NCBI GenBank assembly: GCA_900555545.1
Contig: USLQ01000009.1
Coordinates: forward strand, 1 to 11,898
Length of the DNA stretch: 11,898 bases
Source of the DNA: an uncultured Oscillospiraceae bacterium
Lineage (GTDB): Bacteria; Bacillota; Clostridia; Oscillospirales; Acutalibacteraceae
Direction: 5' to 3'
The translations under genes and the position numbers were made by a program. Positions 5,988 through 11,898 of this stretch are shown here, piece by piece. Each line of letters opens with the position of its first letter. The stretch's first letter is position 1. The notes under the pieces were generated by a model, which searched no databases, had not been told where the DNA came from, and saw nothing but the letters and a program-made list of their open reading frames with translations.

Positions 5988-6003
5988 ATAATTGTGCTAT
6001 GAT
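5975..6003 (+). promoter_or_regulatory. Promoter for the C-S lyase/peroxiredoxin-permease operon
   Basis: TTGACC at 5975-5980, 17 bases, TATGAT at 5998-6003, with an extended -10 TG at 5995-5996. It is the best vegetative promoter in the window, and it leaves a leader of about 30 bases before the ATG at 6042. Confidence 0.7.
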
Positions 6004-6041
6004 CAATAATATAATTTTTTGTTTTCGTGAGGAGGGGTATG

Positions 6042-7820
6042 ATGAAATACGATTTTACAAGTGTTCCAGATCGTTCGAAGTGCGGATCAATGAAATGGGA
6101 CAGCGCTCCCGAAGCGTCAACGGAGTATGTGCCGCTGTCCACGGCGGATATGGAGTTCCCAACTGCTCCACCGATCGTAGAGGCCATCAAAAGCTGTGCC
6201 GAGAAACAAATCCTCGGGTACAGCCAGCCCACGGAGGAATATTATGATGCGGTGATCAGCTGGCAGAAGCGCAGGCACGGCTTTGACATCAAAAAGGAAT
6301 GGATCCTCACCACGCCGGGGGTGGTCGACGCGCTGGCAGTCATCATCGACGCCGTCACCAAGCCGGCGGAATCGGTCATCATCCTCACACCTGCTTACTA
6401 CCCCTTTGATCTTGCCGTAACGGCGAAAAGCCGTAAAATCGTTTACAGTGAGCTGATCGACCATAACGGCCACTATGAGATCAATTTTAACGATCTGCGC
6501 GCCAAAGCCGCGCGAAAGGAGGTCACGGCGCTGCTCTTCTGCAATCCGCATAACCCCACAGGCCGGGTGTGGACGCGCGAAGAGCTCAAAAGGGTTGCCG
6601 ATATCTGCTGCGACAACGGCGTATTTATCATCGACGATGAGATTCACAACGATATCATCATGCCCGGATTTGAGCATACGGTGATGGCGACGGTCAGCAA
6701 AAGGGTCCTGAACAATATTGCCGTGTGCACGGCACCGAGCAAGACATTCAATCTGGCGGGTTTGCAGTGCTCCAATATCATCATCCCCAATGACCTTGCA
6801 AGAACGCGCACCATGGCGTGCTCGCTCATCAATATGACGATGCAGCTGAATGTTTTTGCGTATCCTGCGTGTATTGCGGCCTATACAAAATGCGATGAAT
6901 GGCTCGAGGAGATGATCGCGGTCGTCCAGAGCAACGCCGATCTGGTAAAATCGTTTATGGCGGAGCATTTCCCCGCAGTGCGGGTAATAGAGCTGGAGGG
7001 TACATATCTGCTGTGGCTCGATGTGCGCGGGCTGGGGCTCACACATGTGGAAATGCGTCAGATGCTTGTGAAAAATCATCTCTATCTCGATAACGGGGAG
7101 ATGTTCGGCCGGGCGGGCAGGGGCTACCAGCGGATCAATCTCGCCTGTGCGCGTGTAACGCTTGAAAAGGCGCTGAATCGTTTTAAAGATGGCATGGATG
7201 CCGTTTATGCCGAGTGGGAGAAAAACGGCCGGCCATATCATAAAACGCTCAAGGTCGGCGACCGGCTGGAGGGCTTTGTATATGATTTGCCAAACGGATC
7301 CAGCACGGAGCTTCGACCGGGTCGCTCTACACTGATTATTTTCAGCCGTTATTACGGTTGCCAGATCTGCATGGCCACGCTTCAATTTGTCAAGGGGATC
7401 TATCCGCTCCTAAAAGCCGCGGGATGCGACGTAAAATTTGTCATGCAGTCGGATATGCGCACACTTGCACCGGCGCGCGGTAAATATCCGTTTGAGTTGA
7501 TCGCCGACCCGTTATGCAAGCTGTATGACCGGTACAATGTGTTCGAGGCGGACAGCCCGTTTGGCATGATACTGGGCGATAAAATTATTAGTAAAATCAT
7601 CGGAAAAGATGTCAAACGCATTCTTCATTCAGGGGCGTTTGAGGGGCTGGCCCAGTCCCTCCTCGGGGATTCGGATGATACCGATGGAGGACCGCGTGCC
7701 CTGCAGCTTCCTGCATTTATAACTGTTGATAAAAACCTGAAGGTGACCTATGCCCATTATTCGAAGACGATGGCAGACTTACCGAATATTAAAGAGATTT
7801 TGAGGGGGATAAAAGCGTAA
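6042..7820 (+). CDS. PatB/MalY-type C-S beta-lyase fused to a C-terminal peroxiredoxin-like domain
   Basis: Residues 1 to about 395 form a fold-type I PLP enzyme of the MalY/PatB group, which cleaves cystathionine, cysteine or cysteine S-conjugates to a thiol, pyruvate and ammonia. It starts MKYDFTSVPDRSK and has NPHNPTGR (168-175), DDEIHND (198-204), SKTFN with PLP-lysine Lys234, and QRINLA with Arg364 for the substrate carboxylate. Residues about 402-592 form a thioredoxin-fold AhpC/TSA-like domain. It has SRYYGCQIC with Cys440 and Cys443, VMQSD (467-471), FELIADP (484-490) and the end block LPAFITVDKNLKVTYAHY (556-573). Stand-alone MalY/PatB proteins are about 390 residues, so the extra domain is a true fusion in one uninterrupted frame. 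ATG 6042 is six bases from AGGAGG (6030-6035); ATG 6039 is too close. The stop overlaps the permease start. Confidence 0.92.
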   Translation: MKYDFTSVPDRSKCGSMKWDSAPEASTEYVPLSTADMEFPTAPPIVEAIKSCAEKQILGYSQPTEEYYDAVISWQKRRHGFDIKKEWILTTPGVVDALAVIIDAVTKPAESVIILTPAYYPFDLAVTAKSRKIVYSELIDHNGHYEINFNDLRAKAARKEVTALLFCNPHNPTGRVWTREELKRVADICCDNGVFIIDDEIHNDIIMPGFEHTVMATVSKRVLNNIAVCTAPSKTFNLAGLQCSNIIIPNDLARTRTMACSLINMTMQLNVFAYPACIAAYTKCDEWLEEMIAVVQSNADLVKSFMAEHFPAVRVIELEGTYLLWLDVRGLGLTHVEMRQMLVKNHLYLDNGEMFGRAGRGYQRINLACARVTLEKALNRFKDGMDAVYAEWEKNGRPYHKTLKVGDRLEGFVYDLPNGSSTELRPGRSTLIIFSRYYGCQICMATLQFVKGIYPLLKAAGCDVKFVMQSDMRTLAPARGKYPFELIADPLCKLYDRYNVFEADSPFGMILGDKIISKIIGKDVKRILHSGAFEGLAQSLLGDSDDTDGGPRALQLPAFITVDKNLKVTYAHYSKTMADLPNIKEILRGIKA

Positions 7821-9214
7821 TGACAGTCAAAACAGAGGCTCCTGCCAAGGAGAAAAAGAAGCTGGGCGTCATGGGGATGGCGAGCTACGGCATCGGCAAC
7901 AGTATTGGCTCGGGAATTTTTGTGATGATTGGGTCGGCTATCGCCGCAACGGGAAAAAGCCTCCCGTTCGCCCTTGTACTGGCGTGTGTGGTCGTCTTTT
8001 TTGCGTATCTTTACAAAACATTTATGGCGGGCATGTTTGTAATGCCGGGCGGGCGTTACAGTCAGCAGGCGCTCTTACAGCCGCCGTTGCTGGTAGGCGT
8101 CTCCGCGATCTCCATGGTGTTCTCCGGCCTCGCCTTTGCCATGTATGGCCTGTCCATTGCGGAGTACGCGGCGGAGGTCTTCCCGGTGCTGGACAATTAC
8201 CGCGAGCTGATCGCACTTGTCATTATCACGATTTTCTTTGCCACCACGCTGCTGGGCGGAAAGGTGATGGGCATATTAAACGTAATCATGGTGGGCGTTT
8301 TGATTATTTCCCTGCTGATATACATCGCGGTGGGGCTGCCCAAGGTCGACTGGGCCTCCGTCAATCCCTTCTCCGAAGGGTATTTTGGGGGCGGCGTTAC
8401 AGGCTTTATCTATGCGGTGGCTTTGCTCAGCTTTGCCTGTCAGGGTTCCACCATGCCCATTGACATGACCTCCGACGCGAAGGACCCCAAGCGGACGCTC
8501 CCCAAGGCGATCATACTCTCTTCGGTCGTGATCCTTGTCGTCTATGTCCTCATCGGGATTGTTTCGTCCGGCGTGCTGCCCGTTGAGGCAGTGGCTGACA
8601 AAAATCTCGGCGTCGTGGCGCGAGAGATTTTTCCCTATTCCGTATTCCTGATCTTCATGATTGGCGGTGCGTGCTTTGCCATTGCCACCTCGCTCTACAG
8701 TGCGATCGCCGGCATCCGCTATCCGCTGATGGCGACGGTGGAAGATGGATGGTTGCCGAAGTTCCTCGGAATCAAGACAAAAAAGCGTGAATATCCCTGG
8801 GTGATGATGCTCCTTTTGTACCTGATTGCCGTCATCCCCATCTTTGTAGATTTTGGGCTGGATGAATTGGTTTCTGTCATGATGATTCCGATCATGGTGC
8901 TCAATACGATCAATAATCTGTTCATGATCAAACTGGTCAAAAAATATCCGCAGGCCTGGAAGCACAGTTTTTTCCACATGCCCAAGCCGGCGTTTTACGC
9001 CTCCATGATATTTGCGATGTTCTGCTCGCTGATTATCACGGTAAGCCTGTTCACGCAGCTCGGCGGCTGGAAAAAATATGCGATGATCGCGATGGTCATA
9101 TTCCTGTTTGTCTACAGCTATTACAGGCTCAAGGCGGGTAAGGTGGATCTGCGTGAGATTGAAGAGGCCCATGCCGAGGCGGAAAGGGCGGCCGCCAGTG
9201 AAGAGGCAGAATAA
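7820..9214 (+). CDS. APC-family amino-acid permease
   Basis: Cytoplasmic-membrane secondary transporter of the amino acid-polyamine-organocation superfamily, 464 residues with about 12 hydrophobic segments. The first segment carries GIGNSIGSGIFVMIG (about 24-38), the substrate-backbone binding turn of the family. Later segments contain LSFACQGSTMP and GACFAIATSLYSAIAGIRYPL (given here as part of a longer helix), as in APA-type permeases. The C-terminus ends in a charged tail rich in Glu and Ala (EEAHAEAERAAASEEAE). ATG 7820 shares one base with the TAA of the fusion gene, and GAGGGGG at 7802-7808 serves as ribosome binding site, so the two genes are co-translated. The partner suggests that a sulfur amino acid or cysteine conjugate is carried, but the substrate cannot be read from the sequence. 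Confidence 0.92.
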   Translation: MTVKTEAPAKEKKKLGVMGMASYGIGNSIGSGIFVMIGSAIAATGKSLPFALVLACVVVFFAYLYKTFMAGMFVMPGGRYSQQALLQPPLLVGVSAISMVFSGLAFAMYGLSIAEYAAEVFPVLDNYRELIALVIITIFFATTLLGGKVMGILNVIMVGVLIISLLIYIAVGLPKVDWASVNPFSEGYFGGGVTGFIYAVALLSFACQGSTMPIDMTSDAKDPKRTLPKAIILSSVVILVVYVLIGIVSSGVLPVEAVADKNLGVVAREIFPYSVFLIFMIGGACFAIATSLYSAIAGIRYPLMATVEDGWLPKFLGIKTKKREYPWVMMLLLYLIAVIPIFVDFGLDELVSVMMIPIMVLNTINNLFMIKLVKKYPQAWKHSFFHMPKPAFYASMIFAMFCSLIITVSLFTQLGGWKKYAMIAMVIFLFVYSYYRLKAGKVDLREIEEAHAEAERAAASEEAE

Positions 9215-9240
9215 GTAGATAGAATAGAAAGACCCAGTAT

Positions 9241-9285
9241 AAAAGGGGCGCGTTGCAGAATGGACATCTGCGGCGTGCCCCTTTT
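9241..9285. terminator. Bidirectional terminator between the permease and the lipoprotein operon
   Basis: A 19-bp stem (9241-9259 with 9267-9285) begins AAAAGGGGC and ends GCCCCTTTT, contains three G-U pairs and closes a seven-base loop. It serves the permease gene on the plus strand and the lipoprotein operon on the minus strand. Confidence 0.92.
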
Positions 9286-9286
9286 A

Positions 9287-9784
9287 TCATGACGCTGCTG
9301 TGATGGACAAATTCCCGGAAAAGCCCTTCCCAGCAAGGACAATATAGTTATCCCCCTCGGAGAGGGTGATCGCATACGTACCTGTTCCGGTGTCCCCGGC
9401 GATGGGATGGCGTGTTCCCTTCTCCAGCCAGTAGAGTGATGCGCTGCCGGCTGTGACCTCAAGGGTATAGGCAACGGTTAAGGAGTGCCCACCGCCGCGC
9501 CGCAGTGAGGTGCCGCCGAAAAGGATTTCCTCTCCGCTAAAGTCTCGATAGTCCGCCGTGTAGTGACCGGTATAGGAGTCCTCGCCCAGTTCCCGTTCTC
9601 CGACCAGCTTGGAGTCCCGCGTCAATGCATAAGGGCTCATCGTCTGTAAAAATTCGTTGAACCCGCTTAGAATTTTTTCCTTTGCGGTGTTGGCGCCATC
9701 CCGTACCACAGCAGTACAGCCCGCCGCCAGCAGCAGACAGACACCCAGCAATAGGATGGCCGTCCCGCGCTTGATCCGTCTCAT
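9287..9784 (-). CDS. Lipoprotein at the end of the ABC transporter operon, function unknown
   Basis: 165 residues. The N-terminus has MRRIKRG, a hydrophobic stretch and the lipobox LAAGC with Cys23 as the lipidated residue, so the protein is anchored on the outside of the membrane. Residues about 70-165 are rich in alternating Thr/Ser/Gly/Tyr (TADYRDFSGEEILFGGTS, GTGTYAITLSEGDNYIVLAG), suggesting a small beta-sandwich. I do not recognise a named domain. ATG 9784 is chosen since GGGGG lies eight bases upstream and the Arg/Lys-rich start fits a signal peptide; a longer reading would enter the preceding gene. It lies 13 bases after the 94-residue membrane protein, as last gene of the operon. Its place suggests an immunity or sensing accessory, similar in position to LanI-type lipoproteins, but this is inference. 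A relic of a related gene is at 5125-5195. Confidence 0.82.
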   Translation of the reverse strand: MRRIKRGTAILLLGVCLLLAAGCTAVVRDGANTAKEKILSGFNEFLQTMSPYALTRDSKLVGERELGEDSYTGHYTADYRDFSGEEILFGGTSLRRGGGHSLTVAYTLEVTAGSASLYWLEKGTRHPIAGDTGTGTYAITLSEGDNYIVLAGKGFSGNLSITAAS

Positions 9785-9797
9785 GAAAATGGCCCCC

Positions 9798-10082
9798 TTA
9801 CGCCAGCGCGGAGTAGAGCGCCCATGCGCCAAGTACCAGTCCGCCGAAGGCGTACACGTCGTTGATGACCATGCAGATCTGCATCAGCTTGTTTTTAACG
9901 CCGCCCTTGGCATAGCACATGCTTGTAAAAATGCCGCTGAACACCATAAAGGTGATGTAGCAGCCGATCATAATTTCTGCAACGGGGGATTGAAGCGCCC
10001 AGTCGTGCATGCGGAACAGAAAAATGGTCCACGGAACGAACACCATCACCGAACTGACGGCAGTGAGTAATTTGTTTTTCAT
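9798..10082 (-). CDS. Small three-segment membrane protein of the ABC operon
   Basis: 94 residues with three hydrophobic segments (about 6-23, 34-56, 67-91) and few charges: MKNKLLTAVS at the start and GGLVLGAWALYSALA at the end. No known domain recognised. AAAGGAG lies eight bases before the ATG and partly overlaps the end of the upstream permease gene, only six bases away. It is clearly part of the same transcript. Being small, membranous and between the ABC genes and the lipoprotein, it may be an accessory of the transporter. It is unlike either permease in length. Confidence 0.78.
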   Translation of the reverse strand: MKNKLLTAVSSVMVFVPWTIFLFRMHDWALQSPVAEIMIGCYITFMVFSGIFTSMCYAKGGVKNKLMQICMVINDVYAFGGLVLGAWALYSALA

Positions 10083-10088
10083 GATCGA

Positions 10089-10853
10089 TTATCTCCTTTC
10101 ACTTTTTCCAAAGAACAGGCATGCGCCTGTCAGGCAGACGATTGTGATGCCGATGGCCATCGGGAGCAGGGGAATCAGATCCAAGTGGGTGTCGCCGTTC
10201 GGCAGCCCATTCATCAGGATCATGATCCGGTAGAACGGATAGCACATCGGATAGGCAAACCACACCTTGGTGTTGATCGCCAGTACAGACGGCACGATGG
10301 ATGCCAGCCCGATTCCCATGGAAAAGATCGGGGTGCGTACGCACACGGCAATCAGCCAGAAGACGGCCGCCATCGGGATACCGGACAGGTAGAAGATCCC
10401 GGCCTCCCGCAGGACGAACAGCGGGGAGAGAATCAGGTTGTAGCCGTTCAAATGCGAAACGATGGATGCGCAGGGATAATAGCATACGGTCATCAATACA
10501 ACCTGTACAGCCGCCAGCAGGAGCAGGACAACAAATTTTGCCGCGCACAGTGCCGCAGGGGTGACGGGCAGGGTGAGCATTTTCAGTATGCCGCCATGGC
10601 TGCGCTCCGTTTGGACGAGCAGTACTGTGCACACGACCATGGAGGCGGGGAACATGAACCACGCCAGCACCATAAAGCTCTGAATAAAAAAGTTGTGCTC
10701 TGGGGAGAGCCCTTCAGTTGCGGGGGTCATGATAAAATCGTAATTGACGAGCGTCGGGATCCACAGCAGGACCACCGGGATGAGCAGGATCCAAAAGATA
10801 TGCGAGCGGCGGATCTTTTGCAGTTCCACCCCGATCAGCTTAAAAAAGTTCAT
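10089..10853 (-). CDS. ABC-2 type permease, LanG/MutG-like
   Basis: Membrane subunit of an ABC transporter, 254 residues, about six hydrophobic segments (about 18-37, 56-82, 100-128, 144-170, 175-195, 228-250). It follows the pattern of lantibiotic-immunity and bacitracin-resistance permeases: an N-terminal ELQKIRRSHIFW amphipathic start, and VQTERSHGGILKMLTLPVTP after the second segment. The same pattern (HTEFSGNAIQKMESLPVRK) occurs in the broken upstream permease, so the two are paralogous halves of one transporter, as in LanE/LanG. ATG 10853 overlaps the stop of the upstream gene as ATGA and has GGAGGCGG close upstream, so translation is coupled. The substrate is unknown. Confidence 0.88.
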   Translation of the reverse strand: MNFFKLIGVELQKIRRSHIFWILLIPVVLLWIPTLVNYDFIMTPATEGLSPEHNFFIQSFMVLAWFMFPASMVVCTVLLVQTERSHGGILKMLTLPVTPAALCAAKFVVLLLLAAVQVVLMTVCYYPCASIVSHLNGYNLILSPLFVLREAGIFYLSGIPMAAVFWLIAVCVRTPIFSMGIGLASIVPSVLAINTKVWFAYPMCYPFYRIMILMNGLPNGDTHLDLIPLLPMAIGITIVCLTGACLFFGKSERR

Positions 10854-11570
10854 GCATACCGCCTCCTCAATTTTAAGAGAATGGCCTCCGCCAGCACAGC
10901 CAGTACGATCTCAGCGACGCAACCCGCCAGCGTGGCAAAAATCCAAGTGGAATCTTCCGCTCCCGCCAGTGTCTGGAAGGGGAGGGAGAATGGGAAAAAT
11001 GAGAGAATCCGATTGTCGGCCGGCAGTACACTCACAGTAAAGATGCAGATCACACCTGCGCCCAGCGTAATCCACATATTCCGGCACAGGGAAGAGAAAA
11101 TCATCAGAATAATACATGGCGGGATCATCAGCGCAAAGGCATATTCTAAATTCTTGAACAGTGCGGTGAAAAGTCCGCTCTGTTCAGGGAACCAGTGGAG
11201 CGCGCAGAACGCCAGCGCGATGTGCTCGATTACCAGTGCGGCGAGCAATGCGATCATCAGGATGACCGTTTTATCGAAAAAGAGTTTTCCGGACCGGCAG
11301 GCTCTCCATCTTCTGAATAGCGTTGCCGGAGAACTCCGTGTGGTACAGTATACACGCGCCGATTACCGCCAGGCAAAGGTTCAGCATAATGATCATTTGC
11401 CCGTTGGCGTTCATCAGAATATCCAGTGCCGGGAGTGGCTGTCCCGTAAACATCTCCGGCCGTGCCGCTGTGTTCAGTAGTGGGAAAAGCGCTGCGATTG
11501 CCCCGCCTCCCAGAATCGCCGGGAAGAATCCGGTCCGTTTGAGCTTTTTGAGTTCCAGCTGAAAAGTCAT
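10850..11570 (-). pseudogene. ABC-2 type permease, LanE/MutE-like, interrupted by a +1-base frameshift
   Basis: Two adjacent reading frames make one permease. The first (11570-11271) gives MTFQLELKKLKRTGFF through HTEFSGNAIQKMESLPVRKTLFR and stops. The second frame carries on without a ribosome binding site as FDKTVILMIALLAALVIEHI and runs to 10850. Removing one T from the run of five (A run 11277-11281 on the plus strand) joins them as PVRKTLFDKTVILM, a 239-residue protein close to the 254 residues of its paralogue downstream. ATGA overlaps at both ends (with the ATPase and with the second permease) show that the locus was an intact gene. The break is a real mutation, a phase-variable tract, or a homopolymer sequencing error. 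A short run of five makes slippage possible but not obvious. Confidence 0.85.
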
Positions 11571-11898
11571 CGTGCGTCCCTCCGATTCCGGTGGTCCTCT
11601 TCAATCATCGCCAGGAAGGTATCCTCCAGATTGTCCACAGGCAGGCCCATTTGGGCGGCATGGTTTTTTAACTGGGGGATGGTCCCCTCAAACAACAGAC
11701 GGCCATGATTGAGGATCCCTACATCGTCGGCCATCAGTTCGATTTCACTGAGCAGGTGGGAGGAGACGAGTACCGTACAGTCGTACCGTTGGGGCAACGA
11801 ACGGATCAGGGTGCGGATCTCGTGGATGCCTGCCGGGTCCAGGCCGTTGGTCGGTTCGTCGAGGATCAGGATCGGCGGCTGTCCGATCAGCGCCTCCG
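11567..11898 (-). CDS. ABC transporter ATP-binding protein, C-terminal part (runs off the right edge), LanF/BcrA-like
   Basis: The ATPase subunit of the peptide-resistance type transporter in this operon. The window holds its last 109 codons. The Walker B motif LILDEPTNGLDP is followed by the D-loop and by the switch histidine in LVSSHLLSEIELMADD. The tail GILNHGRLLFEGTIPQL is typical of BcrA/MutF-type ATPases. The Walker A and signature motifs lie outside the window. The frame is open to the edge, so any start inside the window would be artificial. The stop overlaps the following permease start by four bases. The operon promoter must be beyond the right edge. Confidence 0.93.
   Translation of the reverse strand, partial: EALIGQPPILILDEPTNGLDPAGIHEIRTLIRSLPQRYDCTVLVSSHLLSEIELMADDVGILNHGRLLFEGTIPQLKNHAAQMGLPVDNLEDTFLAMIEEDHRNRRDAR

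Noticed and set aside
6117..7385. Open frame of 422 codons on the minus strand opposite the C-S lyase gene
   Set aside because: It lies antisense to a gene with clear PLP-enzyme motifs, has no ribosome binding site that I can see and is rich in His/Arg, as expected for a shadow of a coding strand.
10185..11480. Open frame of 431 codons on the plus strand opposite the ABC permeases
   Set aside because: It crosses two well-supported minus-strand permease genes and their overlaps, and its composition is Gln/His/Arg-rich without motifs or hydrophobic structure.
1..11898. tRNA or rRNA genes, CRISPR arrays, transposase genes, phage genes
   Set aside because: Looked for on both strands and none seen; the repeats present are the two-copy intergenic module and the lipoprotein relic.

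Overview
The window looks like a chromosomal segment of a spore-forming Firmicute, most likely a clostridium of moderate G+C. The evidence is a dipicolinate synthase operon (dpaAB) behind a sigma-K-like promoter, AGGAGG-type ribosome binding sites and TTG starts. The species cannot be named from the sequence; a gut Oscillospirales-type organism is a guess.

Layout. 1-450 (minus): 5' part of murC (peptidoglycan precursor synthesis). 644-2088 (plus): dpaA-dpaB, overlapping by ATGA, closed by a GC-rich terminator. 2110-5054 (plus): an accessory segment with lower G+C. It holds a secreted zinc-dependent phospholipase C-like enzyme with a long propeptide, followed by a six-segment membrane protein. 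A second copy of the upstream terminator-promoter region comes next, then a paralogue of the membrane protein. 5086-5195: a strong bidirectional terminator and a decayed 3' end of a lipoprotein gene. 5208-9214: a gamma-glutamyl hydrolase-like class I amidotransferase (minus) is divergent from a two-gene operon (plus), with the two promoters interlocked in one short palindromic region. The operon encodes a PatB/MalY C-S lyase fused to a peroxiredoxin-like domain, and an APC amino-acid permease. 9241-9285: a second bidirectional terminator. 9287-11898 (minus): a LanFEG/Bcr-like ABC transporter operon read from the right edge: ATPase (partial), a permease broken by a single-base frameshift, a second permease, a 94-residue membrane protein and a lipoprotein.

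How the genes may work together. DpaAB makes dipicolinic acid in the mother cell for the spore core. The C-S lyase/peroxiredoxin fusion, its permease and the divergent gamma-glutamyl hydrolase could form a route for taking up and breaking down (gamma-glutamyl-)cysteine S-conjugates; this is inference. The ABC operon resembles self-protection or resistance transporters against membrane-active peptides, but one permease appears broken in this sequence. The phospholipase and its paralogous membrane neighbours are the least explained part of the window.
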